Positions 36,709 to 43,955 of a DNA stretch of 64,000 nucleotides are shown here, one piece after another. Numbering within the stretch: position 1 is the stretch's first letter; each line of letters begins with the position of its first letter. The stretch lies in contig CAVZOP010000015.1 of NCBI GenBank assembly GCA_963776935.1, positions 186,001 through 250,000 on the forward strand. Direction: 5' to 3'. Made by a program: the position numbers and the translations under genes. The notes beneath the pieces were generated by a model, which was not told the DNA's origin, did no database searches, and saw only the letters and a program-made list of their open reading frames with translations. The stretch is from JALOLG01 sp963776935 (lineage in GTDB: Bacteria > Actinomycetota > Acidimicrobiia > Acidimicrobiales > Ilumatobacteraceae).

Positions 36709-37451
36709 GCCACCGAAGGTCCGGCCGGTTCGGCGCGCATCTTGCGACGGGCGTTCACGAGCGTCTTGGCGGTCTCGGCGGCGACGGCCGCGTCGCGGCA
36801 GTACGCGTCAGCACCGATCGCGGCGCCGAACTCCTCGTTCAGCGGTGCTCCGCCGACGAGCACGATGTACGTGTCGCGCAGCCCCTTCTCGGCGAGCGTG
36901 TCGATGACCACCTTCATGTAGGGCATCGTCGTCGTGAGCAACGCCGACATGCCGAGGATGTCGGGCTGATGGAGCTCGAGGGCGGCGAGGAACTTGTCGA
37001 CGTCGGTGTTGATGCCGAGGTCGACGACCTCGAAGCCGGCGCCTTCGAGCATCATCGCCACCAGGTTCTTGCCGATGTCGTGGATGTCGCCCTTCACGGT
37101 GCCGATCACGATCTTGCCGATCGACTCGGCCCCGGTCTCGGCGAGCAGCGGGCGCAGGATCTCCATCCCGGCCTTCATCGCGTTGGCGGCGAGCAGCACC
37201 TCGGGCACGAACAAGATGCCGTCGCGGAAGTCGATGCCCACGATCCGCATCCCTTCCACGAGTGCGTCGTTGAGCGTGCGGTCCGGGCTCCAGCCGCGAT
37301 CGAGCAGGATCATCGTGCCCTCGACGATCTCGTCGGCGAGCCCGTCGTACAGATCGTCGTGCATCTGCTTCACGAGCTCGGCGTCGTCGAGCGCGGCGAG
37401 ATCGATCTCGTCGGACTCGCCTTCGCCACCAATCGCGCCCTGCTCGGTCAT
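36705..37451 (-). CDS. Corrinoid (B12-binding) methyl-carrier protein
   Basis: A 248-residue methyl-carrier. The N-terminal helical cap (EIVEGTMILLDRGWSPDRTL, GILFVPEVLLAANAMKAGME) is followed by a Rossmann B12 domain with the lower-axial motif Asp122-x-His124-x-x-Gly127 in GTVKGDIHDIGKNLVAMMLE, plus GINTDVDKFLAAL and VLVGGAPLNEEFGAAIGADA. It carries the methyl between MttB-type and MtgA-type enzymes. First gene of the operon: transcription starts in the 195-base gap before betA's end. No cobalamin riboswitch was recognised there. Confidence 0.92.
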   Translation of the reverse strand: MTEQGAIGGEGESDEIDLAALDDAELVKQMHDDLYDGLADEIVEGTMILLDRGWSPDRTLNDALVEGMRIVGIDFRDGILFVPEVLLAANAMKAGMEILRPLLAETGAESIGKIVIGTVKGDIHDIGKNLVAMMLEGAGFEVVDLGINTDVDKFLAALELHQPDILGMSALLTTTMPYMKVVIDTLAEKGLRDTYIVLVGGAPLNEEFGAAIGADAYCRDAAVAAETAKTLVNARRKMRAEPAGPSVA

Positions 37452-37539
37452 GCGGTTCCCTCCAGTGAGGCGACGACGTCACCAGCCGCGGACGCCACTC
37501 GGTCATCTGCCCTACTCGGTCATCAGGCGAGGAGCGGTC

Positions 37540-37571
37540 CGGGATACGGAACGTATCCGTATGGTGGAACG
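37540..37571 (-). promoter_or_regulatory. Palindromic operator region upstream of the methyltransferase operon
   Basis: The plus strand holds ATACGGA-ACGTA-TCCGTAT (37544-37562), a perfect 7-base-arm inverted repeat. The minus strand over 37554-37570 reads GTTCCACCATACGGATA, which fits the GTTCC-N4-T(A/G)CGG pattern also seen at 40109-40125 and 50290-50306. The site lies about 100 bases ahead of the corrinoid gene start. IclR or GntR binding is possible. Confidence 0.45.
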
Positions 37572-37646
37572 ATATCAGGTCTGACGTGACATCTGCCGAG
37601 CCTCGACGATCTGCCGAGCCGTTCCGGCCGGCCGGCCGCGCGATGG

Positions 37647-39302
37647 CTACCGGTGGCGGTAGAAGTCCACCGTTTCGGGGGGCAACGGGGTGTTGCCGAG
37701 GATCCGGTCGGCGGCCGTCTCGGCCAGCATCATCACCGGGGCGTAGATGTTGCCGTTGGTGACGTACGGCATCGACGAGGCGTCGACGACCCTGACACCC
37801 TGCATGCCGTGGACCGCGAGTGATTCGGGGTCGATCACCGACAGCTCGTCGACACCCATCCGGCACGTGCACGATGGGTGGAGGGCGGTCTCGCCGTCGC
37901 GGGCGACCCAGTCGAGGATCTCGTCGTCGGTCTGCACTGCGGGTCCCGGTGAGACCTCGCCGCCGTTGAAGCGGTCGAACGCCGGCTGGCGGAGGATGTC
38001 GCGGGCGGAGCGGATCGCCTCGACCCACTCGCGCCGATCCTGGTCGGTCGAGAGGTAGTTGAAGCGCAGCGCCGGCTTGACCATCACGTCCGGCGACGTG
38101 ATCCGCACCGAACCGCGTGCATCGGAGTACATCGGCCCGACATGCACCTGGTAGCCGTGCCCGCCCGCCGGCGCCGACCCGTCGTAGCGCACCGCGATCG
38201 GCAGGAAATGGAACATCAGGTTGGGGTAGGCGACGTCGTCGTTGCTACGAACGAAGCCGCCGCCCTCGAACTGGTTGCTGGCGCCTGGCCCGCGGCGGGC
38301 CAACCACTGCAGCCCGATCCACGGACGGTTGCGCCACTTCATCAGCGGGTTCAACGACACCGGCTGGGTGCTCGCGTGCTGCACGTACACCTCGAGATGG
38401 TCCTGGAGGTGCTCGCCAACACCGGGCAGGTGGTGGACGGGCGTGACGCCGACGGATCGCAGATGCTCGGCGTCGCCGATGCCCGACACCTGCAACAGTT
38501 GCGGCGAGTTGAACGCCCCGCCACACAGGATCACCTCGCCGGCGCTCACCGCGTGGCGGCGACGGCCCGGCGAGGTGTACTCCACGCCAGTGACCCGATT
38601 GCCATCGGTGACCAGTCTCGAGACGTTGGCCCGGCAGTGCACCTCGAGGTTCGGACGTCGCTCCACCGGGTGCAAGTAGGCGCGGGCAGCGCTCAGCCGA
38701 CGGCCGCGATGGAGGTTGCGGTCGAACGCCGCGAAGCCTTCCTGGCGGTAGCCGTTGACGTCGGATGTCAGGACGTATCCGGCCTGTTGAACCGCTTCGA
38801 AGAAGGCGTCGAACAGCGGATTGGTCACGGGCCCGCGCTCGAGCACGAGTGGACCGTCGCCGCCGCGGTACTCGTCGGCGCCGGCGAGGCACGTCTCCAT
38901 CCGCTTGAAGTACGGCAGGCAGTGGGCGTAGTCCCAGGTCGCCATGCCGGGATCGGCCGCCCACCGTTCGAAGTCGAGTGGGTTGCCGCGCTGGAAGATC
39001 ATCCCGTTGATGCTCGACGAACCGCCGAGCACCTTGCCCCTGGCGTGATACACCCGCCGGCCGTTCATGAACGGCTCCGGTTCCGATTCGTACTTCCAGT
39101 CGTAGAAACGGCTGCCGATCGGGAACATCAATGCCGCCGGCATGTGGATGAAGACATCCCAGCGGTAGTCGGGCCGGCCGGCCTCGAGCACGAGCACGCT
39201 GGTCGACGGGTCGGCGCTGAGGCGGTTGGCGAGGACGGAACCCGCCGAACCGCCGCCGACGATCACGAAGTCGTAGCGACCAGCCAGATCGCGGTTCACC
39301 AT
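37647..39302 (-). CDS. betA: Choline dehydrogenase-like GMC oxidoreductase
   Basis: A 551-residue GMC flavoenzyme. The N terminus MVNRDLAGRYDFVIVGGGSA continues GSVLANRLS, the FAD site. GMC signature 1 is YHARGKVLGGSSSINGMIFQ, the second signature GGAFNSPQLLQVSGIGDAEH is complete, and the C-terminal catalytic His-Asn set is LHPSCTCRMGVDELSVIDPE with YVTNGNIYAPVMMLAE. It oxidises choline to betaine aldehyde and possibly on to betaine. No betaine-aldehyde dehydrogenase is in the window. The iclR gene lies 16 bases upstream on the same strand, so they are one operon. Confidence 0.88.
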   Translation of the reverse strand: MVNRDLAGRYDFVIVGGGSAGSVLANRLSADPSTSVLVLEAGRPDYRWDVFIHMPAALMFPIGSRFYDWKYESEPEPFMNGRRVYHARGKVLGGSSSINGMIFQRGNPLDFERWAADPGMATWDYAHCLPYFKRMETCLAGADEYRGGDGPLVLERGPVTNPLFDAFFEAVQQAGYVLTSDVNGYRQEGFAAFDRNLHRGRRLSAARAYLHPVERRPNLEVHCRANVSRLVTDGNRVTGVEYTSPGRRRHAVSAGEVILCGGAFNSPQLLQVSGIGDAEHLRSVGVTPVHHLPGVGEHLQDHLEVYVQHASTQPVSLNPLMKWRNRPWIGLQWLARRGPGASNQFEGGGFVRSNDDVAYPNLMFHFLPIAVRYDGSAPAGGHGYQVHVGPMYSDARGSVRITSPDVMVKPALRFNYLSTDQDRREWVEAIRSARDILRQPAFDRFNGGEVSPGPAVQTDDEILDWVARDGETALHPSCTCRMGVDELSVIDPESLAVHGMQGVRVVDASSMPYVTNGNIYAPVMMLAETAADRILGNTPLPPETVDFYRHR

Positions 39303-39318
39303 TCCCGTCACCGACGCG

Positions 39319-40086
39319 TCACGTCGTGAGCGCCTCGACGTGTCCGTCGAGCCGAGCACCGATCCGATCGGCAGCGGCGACCACGTGCTCGGCGATCGCA
39401 TCGGCGTGGCCGGGGCTCGGGAAGCGGTACGAGGGACCGTGGGCGTGTACTGCGGCCACGACTCGGTTGTCCGCAACGCGCACCGGAGCGGCGACGGAGT
39501 TGATCCCTTCCAAGAACTCCTCGTAGACCCACTCGGCACCCCGCCGACGGACGTCGTCGACGCGCTTACGGATCAGCTCGGGATCGGTCATGGTCTTGGT
39601 GGTCGCTTGCGGCAGTGGACCGGCAAGGAGCTCGTCGAGCGCGGCCGGCGGTGCGCCGGCGAGCAGCACGAAGCCCGACGACACGAGATGCGCCGACAGC
39701 CGCTCACCGGTCCAGTCGCGAACCTGCACCGGATTGTCGGATTCGACGTGGTCGAGGTAGTGGACCTCGTGACCGTCGAGCACCGAGAGCCCGGTCGCCT
39801 CTCCGAGCAGCTCCGTGAGCTGCACGAGGTGCGGCCGGGCGATGGCGACCAGGCTGCGACCGGGTTGGGCGGCGGACGCCAACTCGGCCACGAGACCGCC
39901 GATGCGATAGTCGCCGCCGGCGCCGAGCTGATCGACGGCACCCAGCTCGTTGAGCGTCGAGAGCAGCCGCGACACGGTGCTCTTGGGCAGTCCCGATCGC
40001 TCGGCCACCTCCGACACGCCCGCCGGGCCGCTGGCGAGGCAGCGGAGCACCGCGAACGCACGTTCGACGGACTGCACACTCGACAT
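39319..40086 (-). CDS. IclR-family transcriptional regulator
   Basis: A 255-residue IclR protein. The winged helix is SVERAFAVLRCLASGPAGVS followed by EVAERSGLPKSTVSRLLSTL. The effector domain contains LVAIARPHLVQLTELLGEAT, VHYLDHVESDNPVQVRDWTG and the closing GINSVAAPVRVADNRVVAAV. It is divergent from an MFS gene, co-directional with betA, and the intergenic region carries a candidate operator at 40109-40125. The effector is likely a choline/betaine-pathway metabolite; this is inference. Confidence 0.87.
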   Translation of the reverse strand: MSSVQSVERAFAVLRCLASGPAGVSEVAERSGLPKSTVSRLLSTLNELGAVDQLGAGGDYRIGGLVAELASAAQPGRSLVAIARPHLVQLTELLGEATGLSVLDGHEVHYLDHVESDNPVQVRDWTGERLSAHLVSSGFVLLAGAPPAALDELLAGPLPQATTKTMTDPELIRKRVDDVRRRGAEWVYEEFLEGINSVAAPVRVADNRVVAAVHAHGPSYRFPSPGHADAIAEHVVAAADRIGARLDGHVEALTT

Positions 40087-40102
40087 CGCAGGCCTCCCGG
40101 GC

Positions 40103-40135
40103 GTCAGTGTTCCAGAATGCGGGACGGGTCCACAA
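40103..40135. promoter_or_regulatory. Candidate IclR operator in the iclR-MFS intergenic region
   Basis: GTTCC-AGAA-TGCGG-GAC occupies 40109-40125, an imperfect inverted repeat (GTTCC with GGGAC). The wider block GTCAGTGTTCCAGA (40103-40116) recurs exactly at 42719-42732, upstream of the glycine betaine transporter genes, and TCCACAA follows in both at almost the same distance. Confidence 0.5.
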
Positions 40136-40175
40136 GCCGGGACAGCCCGTACCGGCGAGCCGTACGATCACGCGT

Positions 40176-41576
40176 GTGACCGCGGCGCACGACCCGACCG
40201 TCTCGGCCACGACTGCGTCAACTGCCGCTCCAAATCCCGCCGCGACCGCCGCGATCACCACCGGCCAGATCCCGATCACCGCAGCTGACGGGCCGGCGCT
40301 CACCGGTTCGCTGGCGTGGGCGACGTGGGCGTTGTTCGTCGGCCTTGCCGCGATGCTCGCCGGCGCCGGCCTGTTCGGCACCCTGGTCGGAGTCCGCGGC
40401 GACCTCGAGGGGTTCACGGTCGCCGTCAACGGTCTCATCAGTGCCGCGTACTACGCCGGGTTCCTGCTCGGCTCCCGCGTCGCCCTCAAGGCACTCGGCC
40501 AGGTCGGTCACATCCGCGTCTACGCCGCGCTGGCGTCGATCCTGGCGGCGACGATCCTCGCCTTCGGACTGATCGTCTCACCGTCGGCGTGGGTGGCGAT
40601 GCGGTTCGTCACCGGGCTGTGCCTCGCCGGGCAGTACGTCGTCGCCGAGTCATGGCTCAACCAGTTGACCGGCAACGAGAACCGCGGCCGCCTGCTCGCC
40701 GTCTACGGCCTCGTCACGATGGGCGCGTTCGGGTTGGGACAGTTGATGTACGGACCCGTCGACCCGCTCGCGCTCACGGGCTTCGGCGTGGCCGCGATCC
40801 TGATCTGCCTCGCCGTCGCGCCGGTCGCGCTGTCGGAGGACGCCGGACCACCGGCGATCGCCGTGCCGGCCCGAATGTCACTGCGGGAGTTGGTGCGCAT
40901 CGTGCCCACCGGCGTCGGCACCAGCCTGCTCGTCGGCGTCGCTCATGGTGGCTTCCTCGGCCTCAGCGCGCTCTACGCCGTGCAGGCCGGGCTCGACAGC
41001 GGTGAGATCGCCCGCTTCGTCGCGGCGCCGATGATCGGCGGGCTGCTGCTGCAATGGCCGATCTCGGCGGCGTCCGACGATGTCGACCGGCGGGCGGTGG
41101 GCGTGGTGGCGGCCACCCTCGCCGCCACGGCAGCTGTCCTGCTGCTCGTGACCGGACCCGAAGGATGGACGGGCCTGGCCTTGATGGCGGCGATCGGCGG
41201 CAACAGCTATCCGCTGTACTCCATCGCCGGCGCCTACACCAACGACTGGGTGCCGGCGTCGAAGATCACCGCCGCCGCCTCGCAGCTGGTGCTCCTCTAC
41301 GGGGCGGGGGCGATGATCGGCCCGCTCGTGACCGCGCTGATGATGGGCGCGATCGGCATCGACGGGTTCCTGTGGACCGTGATCGCCGTACACGTCGCGA
41401 TCGCGGCGTTCCTCACGTACCGGTTCTTCGCCTACCGGGTCGCCTTCATCCGCCGGCCGTGGAGCGACGTCTCGCTCGCCGCCAGGCCGTTCTTCATCCC
41501 CGTCACCGTCGTCTCGATGGGCCGCCGCCTCCGAGCCCGACCGTCTCGCCCGTCCCGACCGCCCCAAGACCCCTAG
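40176..41576 (+). CDS. MFS transporter
   Basis: A 466-residue major facilitator protein with about twelve hydrophobic helices (for example WALFVGLAAMLAGAGLFGTL, AAYYAGFLLGSRVALKALGQ, LLAVYGLVTMGAFGLGQLMY). It has the typical AESWLNQLTGNENRGRL loop, which I associate with the YcaD-like branch. GTG 40176 is used; upstream codons are Pro/Ala-rich and unlike a transporter start. It is divergent from iclR and so probably under its control. Substrate unknown; export of a pathway intermediate or uptake of choline are both possible. The stop codon is at the edge of a strong hairpin. Confidence 0.85.
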   Translation: MTAAHDPTVSATTASTAAPNPAATAAITTGQIPITAADGPALTGSLAWATWALFVGLAAMLAGAGLFGTLVGVRGDLEGFTVAVNGLISAAYYAGFLLGSRVALKALGQVGHIRVYAALASILAATILAFGLIVSPSAWVAMRFVTGLCLAGQYVVAESWLNQLTGNENRGRLLAVYGLVTMGAFGLGQLMYGPVDPLALTGFGVAAILICLAVAPVALSEDAGPPAIAVPARMSLRELVRIVPTGVGTSLLVGVAHGGFLGLSALYAVQAGLDSGEIARFVAAPMIGGLLLQWPISAASDDVDRRAVGVVAATLAATAAVLLLVTGPEGWTGLALMAAIGGNSYPLYSIAGAYTNDWVPASKITAAASQLVLLYGAGAMIGPLVTALMMGAIGIDGFLWTVIAVHVAIAAFLTYRFFAYRVAFIRRPWSDVSLAARPFFIPVTVVSMGRRLRARPSRPSRPPQDP

Positions 41577-41643
41577 ATCTCCCTGTTTGTGTCACCGCAA
41601 CCGGCGATCGACGCCGATCGCGGTGACACAAACAGGGGAGATC
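41576..41643. terminator. Strong hairpin between convergent genes, GATCTCCCTGTTTGTGTCAC type
   Basis: GATCTCCCTGTTTGTGTCAC (from 41576) pairs with GTGACACAAACAGGGGAGAT (ending near 41642) with one bulge, giving a stem of about 23 pairs. It lies between the MFS stop and the stop of the minus-strand binding-protein gene, so it can terminate both. The outer GATCTC/GAGATCGGG box is shared with the hairpin at 63742-63796. Confidence 0.7.
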
Positions 41644-41648
41644 GGGTG

Positions 41649-42674
41649 TCAGAGCCAGGTGCTCCAGATGGCCTCGTTGGCCGCGATCCAGTCAGCGGCG
41701 ACGTCGGCCGCCGGCACGCCATCGATCTCGGCGGACGGCAGCATCGCCAGCTGATCCTCGGTGGTCATCTGGAAGTTCTGCAAGAACGCGAACACCGCCG
41801 GATCCTTCTCCTCCAACCCCGCCGAGGCGAGCTTCACGAGCACGTCCTCGGGGTAGTCGCAGGCGATCGCGGCCGGATCGGCGTAGCACTCGTCGGTGTA
41901 CTCCGGCAGCTCGACCTTCTGCAGGTTGTACTTGCCGGCGGCCGCGGTCGGCGCCCACCAGTACATGACGATCGGTTCACCGGCGGCGACCTTGCTGTCG
42001 AGCTCGGCGATCGTCGCCGCCTCCGACCCGGAGTACACCACCTGGAACGGCAGTTCGAGGTTGGTGATGATCGCCTCGTCGGCCTGCGAATACGACGGGT
42101 CCGTGCCGAGGAAGCGGCCCTTGTCGCCGGTCTCGGCGGTGGCGAAGGCCTTGGCCACCTCGGGGTCCTTGAAGCCCTCCCACGTCGCCAGCTCGGGGTA
42201 CTCCTCGAGCACGTAGTCGGGCACGTACCACCCGATCCGACCGATGGCACCGAGCTCGCCGATCTCGACGACCGTGCCGTCGTCGAGGTACTTCTGCTCG
42301 TCATCGCTGAGACCCGACGGCCAGAACTCGAGCGCCGCGTCGAGCTCGCCACTCGAGAGCCCGGCGAACATCGTGTTCTCGTCGATCGAGGTCAACTCGA
42401 CCGCGTTGCCGAGGTTGGTCTCGATGAGCTGCTTGGCGATCTCGACGTTGAGCGCCGATGCCGTCCACGCGTTCTGGACGAGCACGATCGTGGGCTTGTC
42501 GCCGCCCGTGTCACCGCCCGTATCGCCTTCGGTAGCGGCCGGTGCAGCGGTCTCGTCGCTGCCTGCCGTATCGCCGGTATCGGCCGCGTCCTCGTCGTCG
42601 TCACCGCAGGCGCCCAGAATGAGCGAACCCACGACCGCGAGCGACAGGACTGACGCAATGCGCCTCCGTCCCAC
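41649..42674 (-). CDS. Glycine betaine/proline ABC transporter substrate-binding lipoprotein (ProX/OpuAC-type)
   Basis: A 341-residue exported lipoprotein. GTG 42674, after GGGGAGG, gives a signal peptide ending LAVVGSLILGAC (lipobox). A Thr/Gly/Asp linker precedes a binding-protein fold: PTIVLVQNAWTASALNVEIA, NTMFAGLSSGELDAALEFWP, GAIGRIGWYVPDYVLEEYPE, GEPIVMYWWAPTAAAGKYNL. Trp residues in NAWTAS, LEFWPS and YWWAP are candidates for the aromatic cage that binds trimethylammonium. Divergent from the ATPase gene, which is unusual for an OpuA-type system. Confidence 0.88.
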   Translation of the reverse strand: MGRRRIASVLSLAVVGSLILGACGDDDEDAADTGDTAGSDETAAPAATEGDTGGDTGGDKPTIVLVQNAWTASALNVEIAKQLIETNLGNAVELTSIDENTMFAGLSSGELDAALEFWPSGLSDDEQKYLDDGTVVEIGELGAIGRIGWYVPDYVLEEYPELATWEGFKDPEVAKAFATAETGDKGRFLGTDPSYSQADEAIITNLELPFQVVYSGSEAATIAELDSKVAAGEPIVMYWWAPTAAAGKYNLQKVELPEYTDECYADPAAIACDYPEDVLVKLASAGLEEKDPAVFAFLQNFQMTTEDQLAMLPSAEIDGVPAADVAADWIAANEAIWSTWL

Positions 42675-42718
42675 TTGATCCTCCCCGAATCCGTAGCGCC
42701 GACACATCGCCGGGCGCG

Positions 42719-42750
42719 GTCAGTGTTCCAGATCGATGATGCTTCCACAA
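42719..42750. promoter_or_regulatory. Shared GTCAGTGTTCCAGA block between transporter genes
   Basis: GTCAGTGTTCCAGA (42719-42732) and TTCCACAA (42743-42750) repeat the arrangement at 40103-40135. The block lies between the divergent binding-protein gene (start 42674) and ATPase gene (start 42894), suitable for regulating either. The right half of the 17-mer is weaker here. Confidence 0.45.
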
Positions 42751-42893
42751 TTCAGCGACCGGCGTCCGGCGCGCGGGAGCGGCCCGTTGGCGGCGATGTG
42801 GACGGGGCGGTCACGGCGACAGCGCCGCAGCCCACGAATAGTCTGACGACCACCGTGTACCGACGCACGGGCGCGACGGATGGGGGACGAATC

Positions 42894-43955
42894 GTGACGA
42901 TGAGGACCGAGCAGGCGCCGGAGAGTGCGGCTGACGCGTCGTCGATGGTCACCGTGTCGCACCTCTGGAAGGTGTTCGGCGTCGGGCGTCCCGATCACGC
43001 TCTCGGGCTGAGCGAGGCGGGCGCCGACCGGGCGCAAATCCTCGCCGAGACGGGTCAGACGATCGGTATCCGCGATGTGTCGTTCGATGTCGGGCGTGGC
43101 GAGACGTTCGTCGTCATGGGGCTCTCGGGCAGTGGCAAGTCGACGTTGATCCGCTGCATCTCGCGTCTCGTCGAACCGACCAGGGGTTCCGTCGTCATCG
43201 ACGGTGAGGACGTGCTGGCGATGGATGGCGAGCAGCTGCGCACGATGCGCCGCACGAAGATGTCGATGGTCTTCCAACACTTCGGGCTGTTCCCCCACCG
43301 GCGAGTCATCGACAACGTCGCCTACGGGCTCGAGGTGCAGGGCATCGGCAAGGCCGAGCGGCGCGCCCGCGCCGGCGTCGTGCTCGAGATCGTCGGGCTG
43401 TCGGCCTGGGCGTCCCACTACCCGCAGCAACTGTCGGGCGGCATGCAGCAACGGGTCGGGCTGGCTCGGGCGCTGGCGCTCGATCCGCAGGTCCTGTTCT
43501 TCGACGAGCCGTTCTCGGCCCTCGACCCGCTGATCCGGCGCGACATGCAGGCCGAGCTGCTCGCCCTGCAGGACACGATGCACCGCACGATCCTGTTCAT
43601 CACCCACGACTTCGCCGAAGCACTGCGCCTCGGCGACCGGATCGCGATCATGAAAGACGGCGTGTTCGACCAGGTCGGCACGCCGGAGGAGATCGTGGCC
43701 CACCCGGCAACCGACTACGTGCGCGAGTTCACCACCGACATCCCCAAGTCGAAGGTCCTCACCGTGCGCTCGGTGATGCACGACGGCGACACGAACGGGG
43801 TCCGGCGGGTCCCGTCGCACACCAAGATCGGCCAGCTGATCCCGCTGCTGCTCGACAGCGGCGAACCGATCTGCGTCGTCGACGAGGACGGACGGCCACT
43901 CGGCATCGTCGACCGCAAGAGCGTTCTCGCCCTGCTCGGCGAGGAGTCCAGGTGA
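42894..43955 (+). CDS. Glycine betaine ABC transporter ATP-binding protein (ProV/OpuAA-type, with CBS-like C terminus)
   Basis: A 353-residue ATPase. After a short lead the ProV-type insertion GAGADRAQILAETGQTIGIR precedes Walker A GLSGSGKSTLIRC. The Q-loop is VFQHFGLFPHRR, the signature is QQLSGGMQQRVGLARALAL, Walker B is VLFFDEPFSALD, and the switch His is ITHDFAEALRLG. The last 80 residues (VLTVRSVMHDG, PICVVDEDGRPLGIVDRKSV) fit a CBS module that senses ionic strength in OpuA proteins. GTG 42894 has a GGGGGA box. The next gene overlaps by 4 bases. Confidence 0.9.
   Translation: MTMRTEQAPESAADASSMVTVSHLWKVFGVGRPDHALGLSEAGADRAQILAETGQTIGIRDVSFDVGRGETFVVMGLSGSGKSTLIRCISRLVEPTRGSVVIDGEDVLAMDGEQLRTMRRTKMSMVFQHFGLFPHRRVIDNVAYGLEVQGIGKAERRARAGVVLEIVGLSAWASHYPQQLSGGMQQRVGLARALALDPQVLFFDEPFSALDPLIRRDMQAELLALQDTMHRTILFITHDFAEALRLGDRIAIMKDGVFDQVGTPEEIVAHPATDYVREFTTDIPKSKVLTVRSVMHDGDTNGVRRVPSHTKIGQLIPLLLDSGEPICVVDEDGRPLGIVDRKSVLALLGEESR

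Noticed and set aside
37452..37646. Cobalamin riboswitch before the corrinoid operon
   Set aside because: No B12-box-like sequence or suitable long structured leader was seen in the 195 bases; only a palindromic operator.
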